This document shows positions 50,272-59,427 of a stretch of 64,000 nucleotides of DNA, piece after piece. Origin of the DNA: Massiliimalia timonensis (lineage in GTDB: Bacteria; Bacillota; Clostridia; Oscillospirales; Ruminococcaceae); contig NZ_FYDD01000003.1 in the NCBI RefSeq assembly GCF_900186585.1, positions 1,106,448 to 1,170,447 of the forward strand, given 5' to 3'. A program made the translations under genes and the position numbers. Numbering within the stretch: the first letter of the stretch is position 1; every line of letters starts with the position of its first letter. The notes below the pieces were generated by a model that was given only the letters and a program-made list of their open reading frames with translations, ran no database searches and had not been told where the DNA came from.

Positions 50272-52839
50272 TTATTGCTTTCGTGTTTCTTTTCGTAGTT
50301 TTAGCGTGACAAGCAGTACGATCCCTGAACCTACTGTCAGCAGGAAGATAAACCACCGAATATCCAAATCTCCGGTCTTAGGGACTGTTGTCTTGTCCGG
50401 GCTGGATTTTTCTGGATCAGTCGTTTCTGAACTAGGATCATCCGGTTCAGAGACCGGAGCCTTATCTTTATGATTTTTAAAGACCACCTCGGCCGTCGAA
50501 TCTACCGGTATCATCCCATCGGCATGCTCAGAGGTTACCGTATACCCTTCGTATCCGTGCTCTGTCACCTCATAGGACAACCCGGCTGGCAGGCCTAATG
50601 CAGTTATCGTTTCCCCATGTTTTAAAGAAAACTCTGCGACCCCGTTTTGAAATTCCATTTCTCCGTAAATACCATTGACAGAGGTATCATTTAAGGTAAC
50701 TTGGAACTGAAAAGCCTGTTTAGGGTCAGCGCCTGCGCCGGATACGGTTTTGCTGACCGACAATCCACCCGTCTGCGGTTTTGCAGGGCGGTTTGTCACG
50801 GTAACAGCTAGCAGCTTATTTGCTTCATCTTTTTGTATCACACTGTAAGATGCCTCGTATTCGTTCCCTTCCTCCACCACAGAGATCTGTAGGTCGCCAA
50901 GTGAATCCGGGTTAGGAAGCTGGTTAAATGTTCCTGTCCAGTTGTTTTTTTCATTTAATTCGACCGCATCCAACTGGTAATCTCCGATCTTCATGCGGAT
51001 CGTGACCGGTTTGCGGTCTGCTGGCGCTATCTCTTCCCATACTTTTGTTACTTTGAGGGTCCATTCATCTTCCGGTGTGCCGATCACGATCCCGCCGTTA
51101 GAGCCTACCCCGCCGCCTCTAGGCGCAGTGTTCCCAGTAATCTTCAGCTTGGCTTTGCTTTTCGCAAGCTGTTTGGCTGCGTCCGTAACTTCTGCTTTGA
51201 GCGCGATCCCTTCTTTATTTTCCTTAATGCCGGTGATCCTTTCTCCAGGCTCCTTGGGATCATACCGCGGCGTTTCATCCGGAAGCCCCAGCACATTCCC
51301 GCTGACCGGGTCTGTTGGTTTAACACCGCCATCCCGGTACCACTGCACTTCTCCGCCGCCCAGCATCCGTTCTGCCAGGGTGATGGCATGATTTTTGTTT
51401 TCCTGCGGAACAGCTACAAAGTCATCTCCCGCAGCGCCAACAGCCGGGTCATTGGCAATAGCATAGTTTTCAAAAATAGCGCCCCCGTTGGTCACTGTGT
51501 TGGCTGCATCCCCCGTGGGACAAAACCATAGCCCGCCGCCCAGGATCGTCGCTGTATTTTGGGTGATCAACGCGTCATACATGTGCAGAACATACGGGAC
51601 AGAGCCAACATAAACACCGCCGCCCTGCCGCTGTGCAGTATTTTCCGTGATATTTCCCCCGTATATGACAGACTTGTTTGAGGCGATGTAGATCCCGCCG
51701 CCGCATCCACCGTCTACCTCTTTCTCTATGTCGCGAACCGCTTTATTTTTAGTCACTGTTCCGCCGTACATGGTAAATTTTCCTGGAAAAAACTTCTGCC
51801 ATTGTTCAAAATCCTGCCCCATTCCCATGGAAACATACAGGTCATAAACCGCGATCCCGCCGCCGATCAACGCCTGGTTGCCTGAAATGCCCCCGCCGTT
51901 TAAGGTGAAATCAGCCTGGCCGCATACCATGACCCCGCCACCGTACATTTCCGCAATGTTATCGGAAATTGTTCCACCGTTCATCTCCATGGTAGCAATG
52001 GAAGTAAAGTCTGGGTAGGCAGGTTCCCCTATAAAAACACCACCAAAATAACCGTGATTTTTGGAAATCAAGCCGCCGTTCATCACAAAATGGGAATCTC
52101 CTCCTTTAGCTTCTATATAAACAGCGGCATTATGCACCTGTCCTCCCACCGGGCTATCCCAACCTGAAGGATTAACATCATTATCCGTTATGGAACCGTT
52201 CTCTAGCACAAATTCAGCGCCAAATCCGATTCGGATAACCCCACCAAATTGATTGGAAAAAATATTGTTAGTAATCTTTCCGCCATACATTGCAAAGGAA
52301 GCCTTTGGACCGCCAATCGTTATGATACCACTCCACGCCTCATCACAGGAAAAATTTTGCACAGTTCCGCCGGAAATTACCAGTTCCCCTTGGCAGGAAA
52401 TGAAATCCCCGTTGGAATCCTGATAATCATTGTTGCTTGTCCATGCGCATTTTGCATTTGTCCCGTCAAATACCAAAAGGCTGTCTTCTTTGGGTTTACT
52501 GGTTTTGATAGTCAGTTTCCCGGTTTCCGCGATTTTAAATGCCCCATGAAATGTGTCAGTTACTTGTTTTGTATCCACAGAAATTTTTCTCGCCGCTCCG
52601 TTATCGGTCAAAGTAATGTCCTGTAACGGCCCGATCTTTACTGTTTCTGTAATAGAAAAATCCGAAGTGATCTCTAAAACGGTAGGCGTTTCCCCGGCCG
52701 ATGCAATTTCTGACTGAAGCTCCGCAAAAGTTGCCACCTGTTTCCTAACAGGCGATTCCGCGCCTACAGCAGGAATACTGAGCGATAAAATCATCATTGA
52801 AATAGAAATGGAAATAAGCAGCTTATAAATTCGTTTCAA
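50272..52839 (-). CDS. Phase-variable LPXTG surface protein with beta-helix and Cna-B domains
   Basis: 855 residues from TTG 52837-52839, chosen for the strong GGAGGTG just upstream. A signal peptide (about 3-30: LLISISISMMILSLSIPAVGA) is followed by a right-handed beta-helix (about 45-590) with repeating MNGGTISxN, GGGVMV- and MYGGTVTKN-type rungs, a polymorphic outer membrane/adhesin-like pattern. Two Cna-B-like modules follow (WTLKVTKVWEEIAP, and GGLSVSKTVSGAGADPKQAFQF). The sorting signal is VPKTG (819-823), then a membrane helix and KLRKETRKQ tail. It is likely a wall-anchored adhesin. Its only obvious promoter is on an invertible segment and faces away as assembled. Confidence 0.88.
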   Translation of the reverse strand: MKRIYKLLISISISMMILSLSIPAVGAESPVRKQVATFAELQSEIASAGETPTVLEITSDFSITETVKIGPLQDITLTDNGAARKISVDTKQVTDTFHGAFKIAETGKLTIKTSKPKEDSLLVFDGTNAKCAWTSNNDYQDSNGDFISCQGELVISGGTVQNFSCDEAWSGIITIGGPKASFAMYGGKITNNIFSNQFGGVIRIGFGAEFVLENGSITDNDVNPSGWDSPVGGQVHNAAVYIEAKGGDSHFVMNGGLISKNHGYFGGVFIGEPAYPDFTSIATMEMNGGTISDNIAEMYGGGVMVCGQADFTLNGGGISGNQALIGGGIAVYDLYVSMGMGQDFEQWQKFFPGKFTMYGGTVTKNKAVRDIEKEVDGGCGGGIYIASNKSVIYGGNITENTAQRQGGGVYVGSVPYVLHMYDALITQNTATILGGGLWFCPTGDAANTVTNGGAIFENYAIANDPAVGAAGDDFVAVPQENKNHAITLAERMLGGGEVQWYRDGGVKPTDPVSGNVLGLPDETPRYDPKEPGERITGIKENKEGIALKAEVTDAAKQLAKSKAKLKITGNTAPRGGGVGSNGGIVIGTPEDEWTLKVTKVWEEIAPADRKPVTIRMKIGDYQLDAVELNEKNNWTGTFNQLPNPDSLGDLQISVVEEGNEYEASYSVIQKDEANKLLAVTVTNRPAKPQTGGLSVSKTVSGAGADPKQAFQFQVTLNDTSVNGIYGEMEFQNGVAEFSLKHGETITALGLPAGLSYEVTEHGYEGYTVTSEHADGMIPVDSTAEVVFKNHKDKAPVSEPDDPSSETTDPEKSSPDKTTVPKTGDLDIRWFIFLLTVGSGIVLLVTLKLRKETRKQ

Positions 52840-52932
52840 AATATTACACCTCCAAACAATCATTCGATAGATCAGAAGCCTGATCCCTGAAATGCAGTGT
52901 AAAGCCAGCTTATCGAAAGGCTTGAAACGAGT

Positions 52933-52956
52933 ACCACATAATGTTGATTATGTGGT
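52933..52956. repeat. Recombination site 1 (inverted relative to sites 2 and 3)
   Basis: Perfect 10-bp arms ACCACATAAT and ATTATGTGGT around the asymmetric spacer GTTG. The spacer reads CAAC in the other two sites, so recombination here with site 2 or 3 inverts the DNA between them. It lies about 95 bp upstream of the LPXTG gene's start. Confidence 0.85.
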
Positions 52957-53045
52957 TTTTAGCCTAAATTGTTTTTCTAAAAAACATGCTTTACGAATGA
53001 TCCTAGAGGTTTTTCAAAATAAAAAATAAAAATCGACACAATAAA

Positions 53046-53078
53046 AAAGCTGGAGACAAAAATAAGAGCTCCGGCTTT
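53046..53078. terminator. Terminator inside the invertible segment
   Basis: AAAGCTGGAG (53046-53055) pairs with CTCCGGCTTT (53069-53078), one G-U pair, with T-runs on both strands. It would stop read-through from the recombinase side in the present orientation. Confidence 0.75.
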
Positions 53079-53129
53079 ATTTTTTATGTCCTATTTTAAA
53101 TATTTATGAGATCATCGACAGAATATGTA

Positions 53130-53158
53130 TTGAAGATATTATTTTTTTATGCTATGAT
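53130..53158 (+). promoter_or_regulatory. Invertible promoter
   Basis: TTGAAG (53130-53135) and TATGAT (53153-53158) are 17 bp apart, with an extended -10 TG just before the -10 box. It faces the recombinase 3' end now. Confidence 0.75.
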
Positions 53159-53191
53159 AAATACATTACTAGAAAGGGGGACGGTATAGAT

Positions 53192-53215
53192 ACCACATAA
53201 TCAACATTATGATGT
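53192..53215. repeat. Recombination site 2 (imperfect)
   Basis: Left arm ACCACATAAT and spacer CAAC are perfect, but the right arm ATTATGATGT has two changes. Same orientation as site 3. Confidence 0.75.
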
Positions 53216-53253
53216 AAAAAACCAGTTTTATTTCCAAGGATTAGAAATAAAAT

Positions 53254-53277
53254 ACCACATAATCAACATTATGTGGA
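53254..53277. repeat. Recombination site 3
   Basis: Arms ACCACATAAT and ATTATGTGGA around spacer CAAC; 9-bp arms are perfect. The stop codon of the recombinase gene lies inside its right arm. Confidence 0.85.
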
Positions 53278-54102
53278 GATTACCAGTTTCATGCGGTCCA
53301 GCCGATTTAAGTGCTGTTCCCCTGTTTCCATGGTATAGATCCGGGTCGTATTGATGCTGCTGTGTCCCAAAAGGTCTGCCAGACGGACGATATCACGTTC
53401 TACTGCATAAAAGGTACGCGCAAACAAATGCCTTAAATTGTGCGGAAACACTTTCGTGGCGCAGACATGCGCTTTGCCGCACAGGGCTTTCATCTCTTTC
53501 CAAATATTGCTGCGGTCCAACGGTCTACCATTTCTGCTGACAAAAATGGAACCGGACCGGATTTTATTTTTCTTCATATATTTTTGTAAGATCTTTTGCA
53601 ACAGCACGGGGATAAAAATAACCCGTGTTTTATTTTTGCAGGATACCACAGCCCGTCCTTTTTGAACCGCCTCTGCCGTGATATATCTTAACTCGCTGAC
53701 CCGTATTCCCGTACCGCAGATCGTTTGCAAAACAAAGGACAGCCGTCTGTCCTTTGCTGCGTGCAGTAAGCGCAGGTATTCCGCTTTTGTCAGTTCTTTT
53801 TCCTTTTCCAGAAAGATCTGCCTCTGCACTTTCAAAAGCTTCACACAGCATTCCGATTTTTTTAAAAAACGCAGATATCCGTTAAGCGCTACCAGCATTG
53901 AGTTCACACTGGCGGGAGCATACTTTCCGCACAGGTATTCTTTGTAGGCGATCGTATTCTCTTTACTGATGCTTTGTCCGGACAAAAAATGTGCAAAACA
54001 CCGAATATCCCGAAGATATTTTGCAATGGTAGCCTGGCTTTTTTCTTCCTTCCTTAAATATTTTTCAAAAAATGAAAAATTATTTGATCCTTTTAAATCC
54101 AT
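53269..54102 (-). CDS. Tyrosine recombinase controlling the adjacent invertible promoter
   Basis: 277 residues. The N-terminal SAM-like core-binding domain spans about 5-90 and the catalytic domain about 105-270. The catalytic residues are Arg134 (GTGIRVSELRY), Lys near 155-157, His221 and Arg224 (HNLRHLFART), His247 (LLGHSSINTT) and Tyr256 (RIYTMET), so it appears active. Its 3' end touches site 3. It lacks the phage context of an integrase and is placed like the Mbs/XerC-type invertases of gut bacteria. The start has GGAGGTG upstream. It is the likely driver of the switch. Confidence 0.92.
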   Translation of the reverse strand: MDLKGSNNFSFFEKYLRKEEKSQATIAKYLRDIRCFAHFLSGQSISKENTIAYKEYLCGKYAPASVNSMLVALNGYLRFLKKSECCVKLLKVQRQIFLEKEKELTKAEYLRLLHAAKDRRLSFVLQTICGTGIRVSELRYITAEAVQKGRAVVSCKNKTRVIFIPVLLQKILQKYMKKNKIRSGSIFVSRNGRPLDRSNIWKEMKALCGKAHVCATKVFPHNLRHLFARTFYAVERDIVRLADLLGHSSINTTRIYTMETGEQHLNRLDRMKLVIST

Positions 54103-54198
54103 TATGCACCTCCATCATATGATTGTTACTAGCTTTTCCTTTTTCTTGAAAAGTATCACAGCTTGAGAACGATCAGGAAAATTCCTTTAAAAGGATGT

Positions 54199-54227
54199 AT
54201 CATAAACCAAATCATAAAAATTTGCAA
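54199..54227 (-). promoter_or_regulatory. Promoter of the recombinase gene
   Basis: TTGCAA (54222-54227) and TATGAT (54199-54204) are 17 bp apart on the minus strand. Confidence 0.6.
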
Positions 54228-54229
54228 TA

Positions 54230-54273
54230 AAAAGGAAGAAGTTAAACTAAATTTAGTTTAACTTCTTCCTTTT
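54230..54273. terminator. Terminator of the deoC operon
   Basis: A nearly perfect long stem (AAAAGGAAGAAGTTAAACTA and its complement) ends in TTTTTT between deoC and the recombinase promoter. Confidence 0.85.
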
Positions 54274-54287
54274 TTACGACATTCCAA

Positions 54288-54959
54288 TCAATAATTATCG
54301 CCGATGTCTGCCTGTTCTGCCAAAATTTTCACCGCGGAGCTAGTCCCGATCCTGTCGCAGCCCGCGTTTAAAAACATTTCTAAGTCCGCCGCTGTTTTTA
54401 CGCCGCCGGCGGCTTTGATCTTCACCTTAGGACCGATGTGCTGTTTAAACAGTTCCACATCCTCTATGGTAGCTCCGCCGGTCCCAAAGCCTGTCGAGGT
54501 TTTGATGTAATCAGCGCCGCCTTCTGTTACACAGTGACAAAGCGCTATCTTTTCTTCCTCGCTCAGGTAACAGGTCTCAATGATCACCTTAAGCACTTTA
54601 TCCTTCACACAATCTTTTAAAGCACGGATCTCGTCAGTGATTTTCTGAAACTCCTGATTTTTTACGTCAGTCAGATTGATCACCATATCAATTTCGTCAG
54701 CGCCGTCCTCTAAAGCAACATTTGTTTCGCAGACCTTTACCTGCGTGGTGTGGTAGCCTAAAGGAAAACCGATGACTGTACACACCTTCAGCTGTTTTCC
54801 ATATTTTTGGGAAACCTGCTTTACATAGCTGGGAGGGATGCATACAGAAGCCGTGTGATATGTCACCGCCTCCTCGCACAAAGCCTGAATATCGTTCCAG
54901 GTGCATGTCGGCTTTAACAGCGTATGGTCGATATGCTGATAGATCTCTTCTGTTTTCAT
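54288..54959 (-). CDS. deoC: Deoxyribose-phosphate aldolase
   Basis: 223 residues. MKTEEIYQHIDHTLLKPTCTWNDI at the N terminus, VIGFPLGYHTTQVKVCETNVAL, EIDMVINLTDVK, the Schiff-base Lys in DYIKTSTGFGTGGAT and a second Lys in VKIKAAGGVKTAADL are all diagnostic. It cleaves 2-deoxyribose-5-phosphate to glyceraldehyde-3-phosphate and acetaldehyde. It is the last gene of the GH116-ribokinase operon, not of a nucleoside-phosphorylase operon. Confidence 0.95.
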   Translation of the reverse strand: MKTEEIYQHIDHTLLKPTCTWNDIQALCEEAVTYHTASVCIPPSYVKQVSQKYGKQLKVCTVIGFPLGYHTTQVKVCETNVALEDGADEIDMVINLTDVKNQEFQKITDEIRALKDCVKDKVLKVIIETCYLSEEEKIALCHCVTEGGADYIKTSTGFGTGGATIEDVELFKQHIGPKVKIKAAGGVKTAADLEMFLNAGCDRIGTSSAVKILAEQADIGDNY

Positions 54960-55001
54960 AACAAACCGTTTCCTTTCTTACACTTGATCAGAGGGATAAT
55001 T

Positions 55002-56027
55002 TTATTTTACTCCGAATCGTTCAGATCCGCAACATTTTAAATGCGGCTGTAATACGATTCGCTGATGGATCACGCTTTCGGCCGGGTTGGCGATCCGGGA
55101 TACCACCTGCTGAATCGCTACCCGCCCCATCTCGCTGGTGGCGCGGGCAACTACTGTGATATGAAATCCCAGTGTGTCCAATAGGTCCACTTCGTCAAAT
55201 CCTACGACAGAAATATCCTTGGGGATCTCCTTGCTTCTGGAAAGCAGCGCTTTTAAGCAGCCTACTGTCGCCAAGTTGTTACAGGTAAAAATCGCAGTGG
55301 GAGGGACAGGTAGATCCAGCAGATGGTTGGTGCTTTGATAGCTGCTTTTACTCTTAAAATCCCCGTATTGGATGTATCCTTCCGGAATCTCGCAGCCATA
55401 GTCCGTCATAGCTTTTGTAAAGCCCTCCAGACGCTCCCGCCCCGGGATCGTGTTGACCGGGCCTGCAATGGTCGCGATCCTGCGATGCCCTTGGTTTAAC
55501 AGCAGGGCTGTCGCCTCGTAGGAACCGCGAACATTGTCAATAAAGATCCCGTCGCAGGTGATCGTTTTCATCTCACGGTCAATAAAAACGATTGGGATCC
55601 CCTTTTCCTGCACCAGATGCAGCAGGGGGACATTCACCTCGTTGTCATCTGCAACCGGGGTGATCAGAAGCCCCTCCACCTGATCGGAAAGCAGGTTCTG
55701 GATCGCCAACGATTCGGAAGTGATGCTTTCATTAGAATGGTATAACAGAAGTTGGTACCCGTGCTCTTCCGCTGCTAAACTGCTTGCATAAAACACCTCG
55801 GAGAAAAACGGGTTGCAGATATCGGGAACGATCATCCCCAGTTTCCTGCTCCCTCCGCCTGCCGTTTTCCGTCCTGCAATGCTTGGAATATACTGAAGCT
55901 CTTGCATCACCTCCTGCACCTTTTTGCGTGTTTCTTCCTTAACATAACTGTTTCCGTTCAACACCCTAGACACTGTAGCAGGAGATACCTGAGCTTTTAA
56001 CGCTACGTCCCTGATCGTACTGCCCAC
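55002..56027 (-). CDS. LacI-family transcriptional regulator
   Basis: 341 residues. HTH: IRDVALKAQVSPATVSRVLNGN near the N terminus, hinge, then the sugar-binding domain (GMIVPDICNPFFSEVFYA, IVFIDREMKT, and IATIAGPVNTIPGRERLEGF). It resembles RbsR-type repressors. It lies between ribokinase and deoC in the operon it probably controls. The effector is a sugar, unknown. Confidence 0.92.
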   Translation of the reverse strand: MGSTIRDVALKAQVSPATVSRVLNGNSYVKEETRKKVQEVMQELQYIPSIAGRKTAGGGSRKLGMIVPDICNPFFSEVFYASSLAAEEHGYQLLLYHSNESITSESLAIQNLLSDQVEGLLITPVADDNEVNVPLLHLVQEKGIPIVFIDREMKTITCDGIFIDNVRGSYEATALLLNQGHRRIATIAGPVNTIPGRERLEGFTKAMTDYGCEIPEGYIQYGDFKSKSSYQSTNHLLDLPVPPTAIFTCNNLATVGCLKALLSRSKEIPKDISVVGFDEVDLLDTLGFHITVVARATSEMGRVAIQQVVSRIANPAESVIHQRIVLQPHLKCCGSERFGVK

Positions 56028-56055
56028 ACTACCTATCCTCTCTTCCCAATTTCAC

Positions 56056-56979
56056 CTATATCTGATAATACCGGCTGATCTCCTGTTTATAAGGCATAGC
56101 GGGCGCCGTGCCTTTTCTAGTTACTGCAATCCCCGCCGTCACGCTGCCATAGTTTACCGCGTCAAAAAAACCTTTTCCATCTGCCAGCGCTGCTACCATG
56201 CCGCCGATAAAGGCATCCCCAGCGCCGGTCGTATCTACCGCAGAACCGCAGTCTACTGCTGAAACCAGCTTTTCTTCCCCTTGGTAGGCTGCATAGGCCC
56301 CCCGTTTTCCCAAAGTGATGACCACGCCTTTGACGCCCTGATCAAACAGTGCCTGCGCCGCCTGTTTAGCGGTATCGTAATCCACCACTGTGACCCCAGT
56401 TAAAAATTCCGCCTCGGTTTCATTGGGAATGATGATGTCCACCGATTTCATATATTCCTTGTCGATCACCTGCGCCGGGGCTGGGTTCAGCACAGTAAGA
56501 AGGCCTTTCTTCTTAGCCGTTTCCAGCAGTTTATATACCGGCTCGATATTGGTTTCCAACTGTGTCAGGAAAATATCCGTCTGATCCAAAAGTCCGGATA
56601 TTTTTTCCACATCCTGATCAGTTACCTGCTCGCAGGCGCCGCCTACTACCACGATCCGGTTCTGTGCGGTGCTTTCGTCTACCATGATGAGGGCGGAACC
56701 GGTCTGCCCGCCTTTTTCAATCAGGATATTCTGGGTATCCAGTCCCTCCTTGCCATAAAAATCAAGGGTCTGGTTTCCCAGCAGGTCATCTCCCAGTTTG
56801 GTGACAAAGGTAACATCCGCACCAGCCCGGTTGGCCGCTACCGCCTGGTTAGAGCCTTTCCCGCCCGGTCCCAGGCGAAATTCCCTGCCCTTTACCGTCT
56901 GTCCGGGTTTGGGAAAGGACTGGATGCGGCTGGAAAGGTCTGTTACATAGCTTCCAAACACTAATACACGCTTGCTCAT
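56056..56979 (-). CDS. Ribokinase-family PfkB sugar kinase (ribokinase or deoxyribokinase)
   Basis: 307 residues from ATG 56977-56979 with GGTGA upstream. PfkB motifs: GPGGKGSNQAVAANRAGADV and, at the C-terminal end, VDTTGAGDAFIGGMVAAL with the catalytic Asp, the anion hole GAGD. It belongs to the RbsK branch, which includes deoxyribokinases. With deoC downstream, phosphorylation of 2-deoxyribose is at least as likely as of ribose. Follows GH116 by 17 bp. Confidence 0.9.
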   Translation of the reverse strand: MSKRVLVFGSYVTDLSSRIQSFPKPGQTVKGREFRLGPGGKGSNQAVAANRAGADVTFVTKLGDDLLGNQTLDFYGKEGLDTQNILIEKGGQTGSALIMVDESTAQNRIVVVGGACEQVTDQDVEKISGLLDQTDIFLTQLETNIEPVYKLLETAKKKGLLTVLNPAPAQVIDKEYMKSVDIIIPNETEAEFLTGVTVVDYDTAKQAAQALFDQGVKGVVITLGKRGAYAAYQGEEKLVSAVDCGSAVDTTGAGDAFIGGMVAALADGKGFFDAVNYGSVTAGIAVTRKGTAPAMPYKQEISRYYQI

Positions 56980-56996
56980 TGTATTCACCGTCTTTT

Positions 56997-59405
56997 CTAT
57001 TGTTGAAGTTCTAGGTCATTTTGATCCCCGTACAGTACTTCTATCCGGGATTCAAGCTGGTTGGTTTCTGGATCGATCGTTTGGCGGTATACGCCCCAGT
57101 GTTTTCCTGTGCTGAAGAAGCAGGAGAAATGATCCTGAGAAATTTTCGGTGCAAAAGACACTTTTCCTTTTGTCAAGTCAAAGCCATAGCCCGAAGCGGC
57201 TAGCAAAAGCCCCCAGCTTGCCATAGAGCGGACATAATGGTTGCCGCACTCTACTTCATTCCACGGGTTTCTGCGCACGCCGTCATACCGGCTGCGCACA
57301 GCGCTGACAATCTTCAGCGCTTCTTCAAAATATCCCTCATAAATCAGATGAGCCGCCATCTGGTATTCGATCCCGGTCCAGACTTCGTCGCTGTAAACAA
57401 ACGGGATCCTTGGCTTTTTGCTGTGCGGCCAGGTGCATAAGATCAGCCCGCTTTCATCATCCATGGCATAGCATCTTTGGACGTTGATATGTTCACCCAT
57501 CTTTTCACGGAAATTATACTTATAAACAGAATAAACCGCGCTTTTTACATGCTCCTGCGGCAGGATGTACCCAAGCCCGCAGATATGCGCCAATTCCTGA
57601 CCAAACACCTGATCGGACAGACAGCCGTCATAATACTGGTACTTCCCTTTTTGATCGTTTTTCTGGATATAGTACTCCCCGTTATACAGCATCCGGTCCA
57701 TCCGCTCGCTGCCTTTTAGGCGGGCTTCCCGGTATTTTTTCTCATGTGCCTCATCGTTTAGATAGGCCGCCATTTCTTCCGCGGCTTTTAATGCGGCATA
57801 AAACACAGAATTTGTCATCGAGGTCATACCGTAGAACTCAATGTCATAGGTATTATGCTGTTCCCCGTCAAAGACAAAATCCCCATCCGTATCCCAGCAA
57901 GTAAATGCATAGTCAAGCGCCAAAGAGGCTTTTGGCCACATCTGTTTCAAAAATTCATCGTCCCCGGACAGCTTCCAATCCCGGTAGAGCTGAACGATCG
58001 TTCCAGTCTGTCCATCTGCCGCCGGCGGGATGGCATCATAATAATCAAAGCCAAATATCCTGTTCCCGCGGTAATACATCCTGCCCTCCTCATCTGTTTC
58101 CAGCAGGAAATTGTTCCAGCGCATATTCCGCTCCAGATTCGGGAACAGGAAAGCCAACGCCTGCTGATAATTCCAGACATGGGTACAGTTTCCCTCGCAG
58201 CAGCCAGCGTCGTCAAAACAGCCCTCCCAACCCAGAAAAGAACCATCCTCCAAACGGAAACAGGTGTGGCTGCGCAAAACCGTTAGGTTCGCCGCCATGG
58301 CGTCCAGCATTTCAGCCGGTATCGTGGTTTCATACAACGCTTTGCGGAACTGTTCTGATTGTTTTTCCAGCAACGGCAATTTTTTCAACAGCTTCTCCGA
58401 TACATCCCATGCGTCGGAAAACAGGGTGGAATAATAATGCCGCACGGTCTTTTCCTTTTCCGGCTTCGGGAACATGTGTCCCGGCCAATATGCCCGGCGG
58501 TTTGGGAAATACCAGGAAATCACAAATTCAATTTCCTTTTCTTCCCCTGCTTTTAGTTCAAAATCCGCGCATAGGGAACCGATCTTCCATTCCCGCGCTT
58601 CGGCGATCGCACTGGTGCTCTCGGGCTCGGAAGAGCCGGGATGCATTTGTCCGGTCTCCTCAAATTCCGCCCAGAAATCATGCGCGCCGTCCCACCATCC
58701 ACCAATCAGCCATTCCGGCTTTACAGTGACGTGTTCTTTTGAGGTGGTGACCAAAGACATACTTCCAAACCGCAGATCGTCCTCTGCAAAGTGATTGGAC
58801 ATATAGATCCCCTGATATCCTTCTTTCTGCCGCTGCTCGTTCCATGCTTCCCCTTCAATTTTAGGATCTGCAAACCGCTTGTAACCTGCAAAGCCTACCA
58901 CATTGGCAAGGGAGCCAACAACACTAGTTTTGACTGTTTGCCCTGTTTTATTGTGTACCCGGTATCTTAAAATTGCCGCAGGGATCCCGGAATCATCCTC
59001 ATTTAAGGGGATAAACGGTGTAAAGCCCGTCATGGTAACGTCCACCGGCATGGCGCTGTCGGTCAGTTCCACTACAACCTGGCTCACCTCCCCGCACATA
59101 CGGGAATGCTCAAATCTTGGGATCCCCAGATTGTCCCACGGGTCAAATCCGTGGGAACGCTCATAAGGCGGTTTTTTCTTTGATTCCATCACCTTTACCT
59201 TAACAGAACCATCCTCTTGCTCCGTACGGAGTGCAAAAAAGGTGTATGGGATCCGTCTGCCAACCGCCTCGTCTTCCCACAGTTCCCAGTCGCAAAGTTG
59301 ACCACGGATGCCGACAGAGAAATTTCCCGTGCCGATCCCGCCAAGCAGAAATTTGGCCTCGACAGCCTTATCGTCATACCATTTATTAGAATACATGTTG
59401 CTCAT
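56997..59405 (-). CDS. GH116-family beta-glycosidase (glucosylceramidase GBA2-like)
   Basis: 802 residues, the usual GH116 size. The N-terminal beta-sandwich starts FLLGGIGTGNFSVGIRGQLCDWELWED and the (alpha/alpha)6 barrel includes FDDAGCCEGNCTHVWNYQQALAFLFPNLE. The nucleophile Glu is in DGEQHNTYDIEFYGMTSM, and the acid/base Asp lies in the barrel C-terminal half (YSDEVWTGIEYQMAAHLIYEG). Known members cleave beta-glucosides, beta-xylosides or glucosylceramide. No signal peptide. Co-transcribed with sugar ABC genes. Substrate not defined, though a deoxyribose/ribose kinase follows. Confidence 0.9.
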   Translation of the reverse strand: MSNMYSNKWYDDKAVEAKFLLGGIGTGNFSVGIRGQLCDWELWEDEAVGRRIPYTFFALRTEQEDGSVKVKVMESKKKPPYERSHGFDPWDNLGIPRFEHSRMCGEVSQVVVELTDSAMPVDVTMTGFTPFIPLNEDDSGIPAAILRYRVHNKTGQTVKTSVVGSLANVVGFAGYKRFADPKIEGEAWNEQRQKEGYQGIYMSNHFAEDDLRFGSMSLVTTSKEHVTVKPEWLIGGWWDGAHDFWAEFEETGQMHPGSSEPESTSAIAEAREWKIGSLCADFELKAGEEKEIEFVISWYFPNRRAYWPGHMFPKPEKEKTVRHYYSTLFSDAWDVSEKLLKKLPLLEKQSEQFRKALYETTIPAEMLDAMAANLTVLRSHTCFRLEDGSFLGWEGCFDDAGCCEGNCTHVWNYQQALAFLFPNLERNMRWNNFLLETDEEGRMYYRGNRIFGFDYYDAIPPAADGQTGTIVQLYRDWKLSGDDEFLKQMWPKASLALDYAFTCWDTDGDFVFDGEQHNTYDIEFYGMTSMTNSVFYAALKAAEEMAAYLNDEAHEKKYREARLKGSERMDRMLYNGEYYIQKNDQKGKYQYYDGCLSDQVFGQELAHICGLGYILPQEHVKSAVYSVYKYNFREKMGEHINVQRCYAMDDESGLILCTWPHSKKPRIPFVYSDEVWTGIEYQMAAHLIYEGYFEEALKIVSAVRSRYDGVRRNPWNEVECGNHYVRSMASWGLLLAASGYGFDLTKGKVSFAPKISQDHFSCFFSTGKHWGVYRQTIDPETNQLESRIEVLYGDQNDLELQQ

Positions 59406-59427
59406 TTACCGTTCCTCCTGTCGTTGG

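Larger units (their letters stand above)
52957..53253. mobile_element. Invertible promoter segment (phase switch)
   Basis: About 0.3 kb bounded by inverted sites 1 and 3, holding one good promoter and a bidirectional terminator. As assembled, the promoter points right, away from the LPXTG gene, and the terminator (53046-53078) stands between it and that gene. Inversion would point the promoter at the gene and move the terminator behind it. This is the structure of an ON/OFF switch. Confidence 0.85.

Noticed and set aside
53269..54102. Prophage or integrative-element integrase
   Set aside because: No phage or conjugation genes are near. The adjacent inverted sites and promoter fit a local invertase better, and no attachment duplication at a tRNA gene is seen.
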